Part shown: in pieces, positions 8,442 through 17,264 of the stretch | How positions within the stretch are numbered: position 1 is the first letter of the stretch | Layout: each line of letters begins with the position of its first letter | The notes under the pieces: generated by a model | Seen by the model: only the letters and a program-made list of their open reading frames with translations | Told to the model about the DNA's origin: nothing | The model's database searches: none | Translations under genes and position numbers: made by a program | Origin: Dichotomicrobium thermohalophilum | GTDB lineage: Bacteria > Pseudomonadota > Alphaproteobacteria > Rhizobiales > Rhodomicrobiaceae | Assembly: GCF_003550175.1 (NCBI RefSeq) | Contig: NZ_QXDF01000001.1 | Coordinates: forward strand, 458,501 to 522,500 | Length of the DNA: 64,000 bases | Direction of reading: 5' to 3'

Positions 8442-9812
8442 TTAATGACTGCCAGCGGACCGGCGGCCAGTCGCCTTCACTCGCCGCTTCCCACCGACGC
8501 CTTGCAAGCCGACTCGGGTCATCCGGAGGATGCGATCCTCCATGACCTTGGGGGGGCGAGGTGTCTGCCGGCGCAGCACGAGCGGACGCGCGTAACTCCC
8601 AAGAACCAGACTGAGCGTGAGAACGAACCAGACGATCGGATGTCGGAAGATAAAATGCGTCATGCTGAACGTGGCGACAGCGGCGAGCAGGGTCGGCAGG
8701 TATGTCAGGCCGATCGACATCGTCCCGGTGATTGCCTTGCCTCCCAGCCAGACCAGCGCGATAACGGCGAGCAGCCCGCCCTGAAGCATCACGTCCGCCA
8801 GGGTATTGTGCACCTCGAAGTTCGGATACGCCTCGTATCGTGGCTCGCGCAAATTCGCGGGGCGCATGAGATGCGGTCCGGGTCCGAGCCCGAGGAAGCC
8901 ACTTTCGACACTGCGATCCAGCGCACGCATCAGCGCCTGGGACCGATACGCGACGTCTCGTTCGATGACTTTTGTCCGCGAGTCAACGGAGCGAAGGGTC
9001 TGGGTTTCGCTTGTCACGAGGCTGTAAACGAGAGGCGCCGACGCGAGGAGCATCGCGAGGCATGCGAGCACGCTCAGCATGCCAGCAGAGCTGCGGGTCC
9101 CGGCGCCGCTGGGCGTTCGCAGCCAATGCCATAGCCTGATGGCGGACAGGACGAGGAGGCCTGCCACCAGGGACAGCAGGAAGGTGTCGCTTTTGGTCAG
9201 CAAGCCTGCCATCAGCGGAAGCAGCGCGAGGCTGATAGCTGCGAGCTTCGCCGAACCGCTGGCAGCCGTTTCCAACAGGTGGAGCGACAGGAAGAAAAGG
9301 ATCAGGCACAACAAGGCTAACTGATTTGCATTCGTGGTCCAGCCGCAGAGACGGTCATAATACCAGACCTCCAGGCCCCAGGTGGGCAGCGCGCCGAACG
9401 CTTGTGCCAACTGGACGCCAAGGCAGATCGACCCGAAGGCCGCGGCAAGCCATGCCGCGCGGTTCAGTCGCCTTGGCGCGTCATGCTGGATGGCGGCCAT
9501 CAGGCTGATCGCGGCGACCAGCGCAAATGCGATCGTGTCGTGGCGCATCAGCGTGGGGTCGTTGCGCTCGCCGACAACGTACGCCGTTATCAGTCCCACG
9601 CACAGGCCGGCCGCGAACAGAGCCCAAAACGTCAGCAACCGCTGTGAAGCGGATGAGAGCGGTGCGTTCAGCCGGTGTGCGCTGCCGACGAGGCTTAAGA
9701 GCAGCCACAGGAGCAGCGATACTTCGCCCGGGCCGATCGGCGCGCCTGACACGCGTAATTGGGTAAATATCGCTGCGACCAATCCGATCGCGAGAAGGCC
9801 GTCCCGGATCAC
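8442..9812 (-). CDS. O-antigen ligase/polymerase-like membrane protein
   Basis: A 456-residue polytopic protein with about ten to twelve hydrophobic helices and a large periplasmic loop in the second half (roughly residues 255-335) that contains the family marker EVHNTLADVMLQGG, where the HN pair is the conserved part. Such proteins either polymerise repeat units (Wzy) or ligate a glycan to an acceptor (WaaL); the sequence cannot separate these. Within this locus polymerisation of flipped repeat units is the likelier job because no other Wzy candidate is present. The C-terminus is a basic tail of about 40 residues. The gene lies 46 bases after the epimerase gene. Confidence 0.85.
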   Translation of the reverse strand: MIRDGLLAIGLVAAIFTQLRVSGAPIGPGEVSLLLWLLLSLVGSAHRLNAPLSSASQRLLTFWALFAAGLCVGLITAYVVGERNDPTLMRHDTIAFALVAAISLMAAIQHDAPRRLNRAAWLAAAFGSICLGVQLAQAFGALPTWGLEVWYYDRLCGWTTNANQLALLCLILFFLSLHLLETAASGSAKLAAISLALLPLMAGLLTKSDTFLLSLVAGLLVLSAIRLWHWLRTPSGAGTRSSAGMLSVLACLAMLLASAPLVYSLVTSETQTLRSVDSRTKVIERDVAYRSQALMRALDRSVESGFLGLGPGPHLMRPANLREPRYEAYPNFEVHNTLADVMLQGGLLAVIALVWLGGKAITGTMSIGLTYLPTLLAAVATFSMTHFIFRHPIVWFVLTLSLVLGSYARPLVLRRQTPRPPKVMEDRILRMTRVGLQGVGGKRRVKATGRRSAGSH

Positions 9813-9858
9813 GCTTGTAGTCCCGTCACCGCGTTATCAGTTCCCATCTTCGACCCCT

Positions 9859-10983
9859 CTACGCCGTGGAGCGCAGCGCGTGCGCTTCCAGCCCCGGCAG
9901 TTCGTAATTTCCGTAGAACGTTCCGCGCGTTGAGACGTCGTCGAGCATATGGGCGGAGAGTGCCCAGATGATCTCGTCGATGCCTTGCTCGATCGACACA
10001 AGCGGTGTGAAGTGCAATTCGCGCTTGACCTTTTCAAAGTTCACGCGGTAATTGCGCCGGTCCTCGCTGTCAGGCTTGTAACTTACCCGCCGGCCGGGAA
10101 GCCGCTGGAGGATCCGGTCCACGATCTCCTGCTTTGTATGATTGTTGGCGTCGCCGCCACTATTGAAGACTTCGAAGGCGACACGGCCGACCGGGTAATC
10201 AAGTACGCGGGTGATCAGGCGCGCGAAATCCCGCACATGGCAGTAGGGTCGCCAGGTGTGTGCATCGAAAACGGAAAGCTCTCTGCCAAGGAAAAGGTCC
10301 CGCGTGAACTCATTGACCGTGAGGTCGAACCGCATCCGCGGTGAGAGACCGAAAGCGGTCGCGAAACGAAGGATCGTCGGCGCGTAATCCACCTGTCCTT
10401 CAAGCCCGAGGAGGAACTTCTCCGCGGCGACTTTGGAACGAGCATAACTCGAGAGTGGCTTCAGCTCGAAGTCTTCGGTGGCGATCTGATCGTCGCCGAT
10501 GATCCCGTAATTCGAGCACGTGGATACGAAAATGACCTTGTTCAGGCCTCGCCCGTTCAGCGCGCGGATGCAAGTCTGGATCGCCTGATCGTTAACGCGC
10601 TCTGCGGCCCCCGGGAACTTCTTGGTGATCGGATCGCCGACGAGCCCGCCCAGAATAATGACATCTGTGATGCCGGCCAGCGCCTGCTGCATCGTTTCGG
10701 GGTCGCCCATATCGCCCAACATCAGCTCGTAACGGGGATGCGAGATGTATCCGAGGACGGACGCGCCGTTATGGTAGGCGAGACAGTCCAGGTTGCGGAC
10801 AAATGCGCCGGCCGCGAGAAGATAGCTCGTCAGCGGCGCGCCGATATAGCCGGCGCCCCCTATGATCAGGATCCGCCTTTCAGGATCACCGCCTCGGGCC
10901 GCGCTGAACCGGCTCTGCTCCTCAGACAGTTCGGTCCGGATACCTGGCGGCAGCACCATCAATTCTGAGTGATCTATCAGCAT
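9859..10983 (-). CDS. NAD-dependent epimerase/dehydratase (extended SDR)
   Basis: The Rossmann motif GGAGYIG is at about residues 42-48, and the active-site pattern follows as STCSNYG and YARSKVAAE (Tyr-x3-Lys). This is an extended short-chain dehydrogenase acting on a nucleotide sugar, so it probably makes or modifies a precursor of the polysaccharide. I start it at the ATG at 10983 because AGGG lies about ten bases upstream; an in-frame ATG at 11013 lies inside the TTCATAAG dyad, has no ribosome-binding site and would add ten residues. It is the first gene of the left-hand unit. The exact sugar reaction (4-epimerase, dehydratase or other) is not decidable from sequence. Confidence 0.88.
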   Translation of the reverse strand: MLIDHSELMVLPPGIRTELSEEQSRFSAARGGDPERRILIIGGAGYIGAPLTSYLLAAGAFVRNLDCLAYHNGASVLGYISHPRYELMLGDMGDPETMQQALAGITDVIILGGLVGDPITKKFPGAAERVNDQAIQTCIRALNGRGLNKVIFVSTCSNYGIIGDDQIATEDFELKPLSSYARSKVAAEKFLLGLEGQVDYAPTILRFATAFGLSPRMRFDLTVNEFTRDLFLGRELSVFDAHTWRPYCHVRDFARLITRVLDYPVGRVAFEVFNSGGDANNHTKQEIVDRILQRLPGRRVSYKPDSEDRRNYRVNFEKVKRELHFTPLVSIEQGIDEIIWALSAHMLDDVSTRGTFYGNYELPGLEAHALRSTA

Positions 10984-11006
10984 AGGTTTTCCCTGATGTG
11001 TCCGTG

Positions 11007-11022
11007 TTTTCATAAGTGAAAA
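11007..11022 (-). promoter_or_regulatory. dyad shared by both exopolysaccharide units (left copy)
   Basis: TTTTCATAAGTGAAAA has perfect six-base arms (TTTTCA/TGAAAA) around a TAAG centre. It ends 23 bases before the start codon of the epimerase gene. A related element lies 20 bases before the first gene of the right-hand unit (23393-23412), in the same orientation. The two share TTCATAAG and GTGAAAA or TGAAAA. The position near the start codons allows either a DNA operator or an RNA element in the leader. Confidence 0.5.
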
Positions 11023-11250
11023 TTGCGGAATGACAAATAAAACAGCCCATTAATTTTTGATTAATAATTTTGTATATGAAATACACAGTATGTGTAAGCA
11101 AAAATCAAATAATAAACAGAACAACGATATCAAAACGTCTTGTGGAAAGCTAGTCGGTCAAGCTTGTGCGGTGAATGCCGCGTTTACGGACAGCTTAAAG
11201 AACGAAGAAAAATAAGGTGCCTTCGCGATCCGTCGAGTTCTCCTCGATGT
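11023..11250. promoter_or_regulatory. AT-rich gap between the two exopolysaccharide units, likely promoter region
   Basis: This stretch is much richer in A and T than its surroundings, especially 11030-11120, and holds no credible gene. A perfect 15-base dyad TACACA-GTA-TGTGTA lies at 11082-11096. Read on the minus strand, TTGCTT followed after 17-18 bases by an ATATAC-like hexamer gives a weak candidate promoter for the epimerase unit, with the dyad inside the spacer. A small TCGAG/CTCGA hairpin at 11233-11247, just after the flippase stop, lacks a T run and is a poor terminator. Confidence 0.4.
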
Positions 11251-12615
11251 TCAGGCTGGAACCGGACGAAGCAGGCCCAGTGCGCCCGGAAGAATTTGCA
11301 ATTTCCGCCAGATGTCGACGGCCATCAGAGCGTTCCAGACGACAAGAGCGGCTGCGGTCGCGATGGCGGCACCCGTCAGACCTAACGGGATGACAAGACC
11401 CGCGCAGAGCAGGCCGTGGAATATCGCCGATATGACAAGCATTCTTGCGGCCCCCGTCTCGTTCCCGGTCATGGCCATAAGGAGAAGCTGCGAGCCGGCG
11501 CTTGCCGCCAGTAACTGCCCGAGAAGCAGGATTCGCAGCGGCACTTCGCCAGCCCGAAATTCCGGGCCAAAAAGCGATAGAATCGGGCCTGCGGCGACGC
11601 TGAGGACCAGTACGATCCCACCGCCCGCCAATAGCGAAAGGAGCGCGGCGCGCCCGACAAGGTTCTGCACGTCCGCCAGTCGCCCCTCGGCATGCATCCT
11701 TGCGATGGTCGGAGCAAACATCGTGTCGATCGCGGTTCGCGGGAGCACGACGAGCATGGCCATACTGAAGATCAGAGCGTAGATACCCGCCTCGCGGTGC
11801 ATGTCACCGAGGCCGAGAACGAGAACGCCGGTCTTGTCAAACAGGGCCTCCACCGCCGTGACGACGAGGAGTGGCAGGGCGGCTTTCCGCCATGTCCCGG
11901 CGTCAATCTTGGGCGCGGCGCTGAAGAGCTGGGCCGGTTGCAGTCGGCGCATCCAGTAGGTGGCGAAAGCCAGGCCAAGCACGGTCCCCGCAACCATCGC
12001 GCTCATTACGAGAGGCGCTCCGGCCTGCTGGACCCCGAAGAGCAGAACAGCGAACACGCATATGGTCACGACGGGTTCGCGCACCACTCTTTCGGGAGCG
12101 AGAGCGGACACAACGCCACCAAACCCGCGGACAGCGGCACTGCGTAGTGTCAGCAAAGGCAGCAACAGCACAATCGGCAGCCCCACCAGGAAGGTCAGCC
12201 GCAACTCCCGGGTCATCGCTCCGCCAGAAAGCAGCACGACAGCCGCGCCCGCGGCAATCAGGGCCAGCGCGACCGTAAAAACCTTCCGCTCGGCATATGC
12301 AATGACGCCAGCCAGATGGGGCCAGTCCTGTTGCGCGGTGTATGTCGGTATGAACCGCAACAGAGCGGTGTTAAAACCGAACATGGCGAAGTAGGACAGG
12401 ACGACCATCCAGGCGAGCACATAGGCATAGATGCCGAAAGACTCCGCGCCGAAAGTCCTCGCGATCAAAAGCTGCGTGACGAAAGCCAGGCCGTGGCCGA
12501 AAATGAACACGGCGAAAGCCGCCGCTCCGCCAGTGGCGAGGCGGGCCCCCAGCGGACCATCCCGCAACAGGCTGGCGCTTCGCCCCACAACCAGTGCAAG
12601 GCGTCCCTTGATCAT
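11251..12615 (-). CDS. oligosaccharide flippase, Wzx/MATE-like (polysaccharide biosynthesis protein)
   Basis: A 454-residue membrane protein with about twelve to fourteen hydrophobic helices in the arrangement of Wzx/PST flippases, which move undecaprenyl-linked repeat units across the inner membrane. The early segment with LIARTFGAESFGIYAY is typical of the family (helix 1-2 with the FGxxSFG-like turn). The ATG at 12615 overlaps the stop of the upstream co-polymerase as ATGA, so the longer open frame reaching 12918 is not the gene. It closes the right-hand unit, and the AT-rich gap follows. Confidence 0.88.
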   Translation of the reverse strand: MIKGRLALVVGRSASLLRDGPLGARLATGGAAAFAVFIFGHGLAFVTQLLIARTFGAESFGIYAYVLAWMVVLSYFAMFGFNTALLRFIPTYTAQQDWPHLAGVIAYAERKVFTVALALIAAGAAVVLLSGGAMTRELRLTFLVGLPIVLLLPLLTLRSAAVRGFGGVVSALAPERVVREPVVTICVFAVLLFGVQQAGAPLVMSAMVAGTVLGLAFATYWMRRLQPAQLFSAAPKIDAGTWRKAALPLLVVTAVEALFDKTGVLVLGLGDMHREAGIYALIFSMAMLVVLPRTAIDTMFAPTIARMHAEGRLADVQNLVGRAALLSLLAGGGIVLVLSVAAGPILSLFGPEFRAGEVPLRILLLGQLLAASAGSQLLLMAMTGNETGAARMLVISAIFHGLLCAGLVIPLGLTGAAIATAAALVVWNALMAVDIWRKLQILPGALGLLRPVPA

Positions 12616-14528
12616 CCCACTGCCCACTTCCTGACGCGGCGGGACCATTCGGAAATGAATGCGGTGGCCCCGGCCACTGCCGACGCAGGCGCACGAACGA
12701 CCTTCGAGATGGCTTTCTTGACTCCGCCGGGCCGAGCGGGCGGAAGCAACCTTGCCCCATGCCTGGTCATGACTTCCGTCGCGTCGCCGAAGCCGTACCG
12801 GGCATGGGCTCGGGGCGCCACCTGGGTAATCACGGCGCTCACCCCTTGCGCTTCGCCGCGCGATGCGATCAGCGCGTCCACTGCGTTCCGGGCAATCCGC
12901 GTGCGGGTTGCCCCCCATTTGACGGCGAAGATCACCCGATCGGCCATCCGCGCGATCAAGCCAGCCTCGGCACGCCCAAGCGCGGGCGGCCCGTCGATGA
13001 GGATCACATCATAGCGAGAGCGGAAATCGTTGAGCGTCGTCTGCCAATACGGGTCTGAGACCAGCCTCACGGGATCGACCTGACCGGACGTCATCGGCAA
13101 CACATGAAAGTCCAGATCCGGGTCGGTCAGCACGGCTGCGTTCCGGTCCACGCGCTGTGCCATCAGGTCGACCAGGCTATAGCGCGCTTCGACGCCAAGC
13201 TCCTTCAGGACGCTTGGTGTTCTAAGGTCAAGGTCGATCAGGAGGACACGTCTTCCGATGCTGCCGGCATACTGCGCAAGGCTTACTGCCAGCGGTGTCT
13301 TGCCCTCGCCGGGTTCGCTGCTCGTGACCATCACGGTCTCGGCAGCGCTGGAGGTTTGCGCAAAGCCTCCTGCGGCTGCGACTGAGCGGATCGACTCGGC
13401 GAAAGCAGAGAACGGCTCCTGACGAAGCGAGTCGTGCGCTCCTCCGGACCGGAGACTCCGCGATCGCGGCACAAGTCCGAGACACGGGATCGACAGCGCG
13501 CTGGTGACGTCCTGCGCGCTGCGCAGGCTTTGATCGAGCCGGTCGCGCGCGATCACGAGGAAGGATGTCGCGATCAGCAGGAAGACGGCGCCCGGAACAA
13601 CGAACAGCATCGGATGCAGCGAACTTGGCTCGACGGGCGGACTGGCGGGCGAGGCGATCCGCAGGTTCGGAGCGACGGATTCGAGTTGGCGCTGCAGCTC
13701 GCGCCGGCGCTGTTCCAGTTCGACCAGGAGCTGTGCCTTGCTGCTTGCGCTCGCCTTGGACTCCGCGGCCTCCGAGGTTGGCGATCGACCGTCTGGTCCG
13801 CCCCCTGCCTCGATCGGCGTTTCGGGTTCGAATTGCTGGCGCATCTGCTCGCGCGCGGTATCAATGTCGCTGCGAAGTCGGGAGATTCCGCTGTCCACGC
13901 GCGCAAGTTCGTCTCGGATTTGATCTGCCTGCTGGCTGACCTGCTGCGCGAGGTAGACCTCTGCCATGCGGTTGGCCAGATTCGCCGCCTCGTTCGGGTC
14001 CGGCAGGGTCACGCGGATTGCGATGATGCGCGATGACATGAGCTGGTTGATGGAAATCCGTTCGCCGAGCCTTTCGACGAGACGCTCGTTCTTGCCGTTT
14101 TCGAATTGGGGCAGCGGCGCGATGACCTTCCGCAGGAAATCAGGCATCCGGAGCATCACCATATGGGTGTCGAGGATCATCTGCCTGTCAGCCGCATCGG
14201 CAGGCGCTGTCTGTCCGGCTTCTGGTCCCCATCCCGGCAAGACTTCGATTTGTGCCATCGCCGTATAATCTGGCGGGATCTGTCTGGCCGCCAGCGCCAG
14301 CAGAACCGTGCCGATGACGGTCACCCCAAGTATTATCCACCACCGGCGCAACAGCACGGACCAGAGCTGGTGCAGGCTCGGTTCACCCTGCGTCCCGGCT
14401 GCCTGTCCGGTCTCAGCCTGTGGCGTCGCGGCCAGCTTGGAGAACTGTCGACCGGTCAGACTCTGCGCTGGCTGTCTGTCTGGGTTGGCGGCCTTCGGGC
14501 GGCGCTGTTCGGACGTCCGCTCATACAT
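12612..14528 (-). CDS. Wzc-like polysaccharide co-polymerase with BY-kinase domain
   Basis: This protein controls polymer length and export. The N-terminal Wzz domain spans the first TM helix (residues 64-81), a periplasmic region with a helical hairpin (about 190-285) and a second helix (306-327). The cytoplasmic ATPase has Walker A (GEGKTPLA, 407-414), Walker A' (VLLIDLDLRTP, 428-438) and Walker B (VILIDGPP, 508-515). A tyrosine cluster normally autophosphorylated at the C-terminus of Wzc is absent: the last 60 residues contain no tyrosine. The gene overlaps the glycosyltransferase stop by eight bases. Either phosphorylation occurs elsewhere or only the ATPase cycle is used. Confidence 0.9.
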   Translation of the reverse strand: MYERTSEQRRPKAANPDRQPAQSLTGRQFSKLAATPQAETGQAAGTQGEPSLHQLWSVLLRRWWIILGVTVIGTVLLALAARQIPPDYTAMAQIEVLPGWGPEAGQTAPADAADRQMILDTHMVMLRMPDFLRKVIAPLPQFENGKNERLVERLGERISINQLMSSRIIAIRVTLPDPNEAANLANRMAEVYLAQQVSQQADQIRDELARVDSGISRLRSDIDTAREQMRQQFEPETPIEAGGGPDGRSPTSEAAESKASASSKAQLLVELEQRRRELQRQLESVAPNLRIASPASPPVEPSSLHPMLFVVPGAVFLLIATSFLVIARDRLDQSLRSAQDVTSALSIPCLGLVPRSRSLRSGGAHDSLRQEPFSAFAESIRSVAAAGGFAQTSSAAETVMVTSSEPGEGKTPLAVSLAQYAGSIGRRVLLIDLDLRTPSVLKELGVEARYSLVDLMAQRVDRNAAVLTDPDLDFHVLPMTSGQVDPVRLVSDPYWQTTLNDFRSRYDVILIDGPPALGRAEAGLIARMADRVIFAVKWGATRTRIARNAVDALIASRGEAQGVSAVITQVAPRAHARYGFGDATEVMTRHGARLLPPARPGGVKKAISKVVRAPASAVAGATAFISEWSRRVRKWAVG

Positions 14529-15888
14529 TGGCGTTCCTGTTGCCTCCGAAATGTTCTGAGCGGCTCGGGTTGGCCGTTGGCAAATTTTCGGGGATCATCG
14601 CGTGCGCCTGCTGCCGCGCGGGGTGGTCTACCGAGCCAGTCTGGGCGCTCTCCGTTTTGGTTTGGGCGGTGGCGCCCGCAGCGAGCCGCTCGTAGGCGGT
14701 CGCATAGGCGTCGACGATCGCCTCGAGGCTGAAAGTCTGAACAACGCGCCGGCGGGCGCGCTGTCCCATTTCGTGCGCGGAGTCCCGATCGTGCAGGAGG
14801 TCAAGGATGCGATCGGCGAGCTGTCGCGGTTGACCGGCGGTAACGACAAAGCCGCTTTCTCCGTCCTCGACCACATCGGGGCATCCGGGCATGTTCGTCG
14901 TGACGATCGGCAGGCCAGCCAGGCCAGCCTCAAGCAGGACGCGCGGAACGCCTTCACAAAGCTCGGTGGGGAAGGCGAAGATGTCAGCCATGCTTAGAAG
15001 TGAGGGAACGTCGGACCTTGGCCCGATCGCCATGACGTAGGGCGCGTGACGGTCGATTTCGGCCTGCGTTACGGCCAGCTTGCCTTCTGTCTCGCGCGAC
15101 CCGACGAGCAGGAAGCGGACGCCGGGCCGTACGGCATACACCAGCGCGGCGGCCTCCAGGAGGGCGGGTATGCCCTTGATGCGCGAGAGACGCGTGACGG
15201 TGATGACGACTTCAGCGTCCGCGAGACCGAGGGCCGTCCTCAACTCTTCAGCTGATGGTCCTTCGCTGCGCCGTTTCTCGAAGTTGGCGATATCTGCACC
15301 GGAGCCAGGAATGAGGCAGCTTCCACCGCGACCGATCATGTGCCGTTCTTTGAAGAACGCCTCATCGCTCCGGTTCTGGAATACGGTCAGCGTCGTCCAT
15401 GGCGCCGTTGCCCGATGCAATATGTTGAAAGCCGGCCGGAGCGCCCGAGCGGGCAAAGACTGTGAGGAGAACAGCCAGCCAAGCCCGTTAATCGTCCGCA
15501 TGACGTGGGTTCCCGGTCTGGCGCGCGCGGCCGCTGGCACCAGGATGCCGGGCTTGGTATCGAAGCTGTGCACGATATCGGGCTTATGCTCGGCTATGAT
15601 GCGCCGGAGATCCCGCAGGGCGCGCCAGTCGGCCAGCGGATTGGCAAATCGGTCGAAGCTGTACGGGTAATACCGGATACCGTTGCGCGCGAAGGGGTCG
15701 CTTGAGCACGTTCCCGCAGCGGCCACGTCGAAGCCCATTTTTGCGAGTTCGAGCAAGAACGGAATGCGCAGGTCGTGATCCGACCCGCCGACCAGCAGGA
15801 TGCGCGGTGGCACCGGTTGCCGCACTCGGTCGGTCCCTGCGACAGACGTTGATGAGGATTGAGCCGTTTGCCGCGCGACGCCCGTCAT
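14521..15888 (-). CDS. glycosyltransferase family 4
   Basis: A GT-B enzyme of about 455 residues that adds a sugar to the lipid-linked repeat unit at the cytoplasmic face. The N-terminal half has the segment HSFDTKPGILVPAAAR and TINGLGWLFSS, typical of the PglA/WbnK-like subgroup that adds HexNAc or related sugars to undecaprenyl-diphosphate glycans. The C-terminal donor domain contains ADIFAFPTELCEGVPRVLLEAGLAG with the E-x7-E motif of retaining GT4 enzymes. The final 60 residues after the GT domain are low-complexity and poorly conserved in appearance. The start overlaps the export gene stop as ATGA. Donor and acceptor sugars cannot be read from sequence. Confidence 0.9.
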   Translation of the reverse strand: MTGVARQTAQSSSTSVAGTDRVRQPVPPRILLVGGSDHDLRIPFLLELAKMGFDVAAAGTCSSDPFARNGIRYYPYSFDRFANPLADWRALRDLRRIIAEHKPDIVHSFDTKPGILVPAAARARPGTHVMRTINGLGWLFSSQSLPARALRPAFNILHRATAPWTTLTVFQNRSDEAFFKERHMIGRGGSCLIPGSGADIANFEKRRSEGPSAEELRTALGLADAEVVITVTRLSRIKGIPALLEAAALVYAVRPGVRFLLVGSRETEGKLAVTQAEIDRHAPYVMAIGPRSDVPSLLSMADIFAFPTELCEGVPRVLLEAGLAGLPIVTTNMPGCPDVVEDGESGFVVTAGQPRQLADRILDLLHDRDSAHEMGQRARRRVVQTFSLEAIVDAYATAYERLAAGATAQTKTESAQTGSVDHPARQQAHAMIPENLPTANPSRSEHFGGNRNANV

Positions 15889-17264
15889 CTGGCATCCTCC
15901 CGCTGCAGATGGGTGAGGCCAAGATCGGCAACGCTGTCGTCATCCCTGGAGTGTTCACCAGTGCGCAGGACGCCTATGCCCATTGGCCCTGGATCGCCAA
16001 GTCGGACCTCGATGACGTCGCCCGGCAAGACTTCAAAATCCTCGTTTTCGACATAACGCTGGATCCCGTCCGGCATCCGGCGGTGCACAATGAGCTTCGG
16101 ACCGGTGCCGTCGCGGCCATTGCTTGATGGTCCAAAGGACCTTTGCGGCGGGACGGACCTCGCCAAACGCAGCTTGCGTGTCGCAGCCCGCGCCTCGATG
16201 CGCGCGGCAGCCTCCTCGGCCATTGCCTGTTCCAGCTCGTCGTAAAGGTCGCTCTTGCGGTCTGCCTCCAGCTTGTGCAACTGCAACTGGCGCTCCGCCC
16301 GCTGGCGCTTCGCTTCGCTCAGTCGCGCCTGGGCCTGCAGAAGCCGCGTGGAGGAGAAAAGCGTGGCACGGCGCGCATCGGACAGTCGCTTCGACGTGAC
16401 AATCCCTTCGGATCTGAGGTTGCGGAGCGACTCCAGATCGGTGCTGTCGGCCTCGTAAGATTTCTCCTCGACCGCCACCTGCTGTTCGACGATCGCGATC
16501 TCTTCATCGAGCTGCTCGATAAAATTCTTGATGGCGGTACGCTCGCGCTCGAAGCGCGCGTTGCGGTTTTCCAGTTGCGTCACGGCCTGAGCGGCGATCC
16601 GGTCCCGGATGGCCGGCTGCAGCGGCAGCTCCGAGGGGATCGCGCTCTTCGCAGCCGCTGGCTTTGGCGACGCCTTGCCCAGTTCAGCCTTGATCCGCCA
16701 GATGCGTGCGCGCTGCCGCGCGATGGTCTGCCAATGCGCCTCGCGTTCCGCCGAGGCATCCAGGGCGCTGAACGCGACGCTGACATTCGTATCATTGCGC
16801 AGGCTGATGTAGCCGCCCGCCAGGGCAATCGCCTCGCGAATGGACATCGGCCCGCGATACGAATACTCGCCGGGCTGCGTTACGTCGCCTTTGACGTAGA
16901 TCGGGCGATAGCTGGCTATGCTGACGATCACGTCATCCACGCCAATCGCGGCCGCTCTCTCCCTGCCGCCCGTCGCGGTGAAGGTAACGACTTGGCCGCT
17001 CAGCGCCGACTGGATGCGCCTGCGAAGTTCGGCCACGGTGAGGCCGGCCACGGACAAGGTGCCGGCAATCGGAATCGCGATCGTTCCATCCGTCTCTATG
17101 CGCACGCGGCGCTCCAGGTCAGGCATGCTGAACACGTTGATCTCGATGACATCGCCCGGACCGGTGCGGTATTCTGCGCCGGCAAGCGTGGCGGGCGCAG
17201 CCACGCTCAGCAGGGCGCCGAGAGCGATAGCGACTGTTCTGGCTGTGATCCGCGACAGGTTCAT
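15885..17264 (-). CDS. polysaccharide export protein, ExoF-like with long coiled coil
   Basis: An outer-membrane export (OPX) relative. A Sec signal peptide occupies residues 1-29 (cleavage near TLAGAEY) and has no lipobox cysteine, unlike E. coli Wza. The Poly_export domain follows (YRTGPGDVIEINVFSMPDLERRVRIETDG), then SLBB-like segments, then a coiled coil of about 130 residues rich in Glu, Arg and Lys. A second SLBB-like segment ends in FEVLPGDVIEVRL. This layout matches ExoF-type proteins of rhizobia, where the coiled coil bridges the periplasm instead of forming a Wza barrel. I use the ATG at 17264, which overlaps the upstream stop as ATGA; the open frame extends further but without coding character. 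Confidence 0.88.
   Translation of the reverse strand: MNLSRITARTVAIALGALLSVAAPATLAGAEYRTGPGDVIEINVFSMPDLERRVRIETDGTIAIPIAGTLSVAGLTVAELRRRIQSALSGQVVTFTATGGRERAAAIGVDDVIVSIASYRPIYVKGDVTQPGEYSYRGPMSIREAIALAGGYISLRNDTNVSVAFSALDASAEREAHWQTIARQRARIWRIKAELGKASPKPAAAKSAIPSELPLQPAIRDRIAAQAVTQLENRNARFERERTAIKNFIEQLDEEIAIVEQQVAVEEKSYEADSTDLESLRNLRSEGIVTSKRLSDARRATLFSSTRLLQAQARLSEAKRQRAERQLQLHKLEADRKSDLYDELEQAMAEEAAARIEARAATRKLRLARSVPPQRSFGPSSNGRDGTGPKLIVHRRMPDGIQRYVENEDFEVLPGDVIEVRLGDPGPMGIGVLRTGEHSRDDDSVADLGLTHLQREDAR

Noticed and set aside
12616-12918. N-terminal extension of the flippase frame
   Set aside because: It lies wholly inside the co-polymerase gene in another frame; the ATGA start at 12615 is better.
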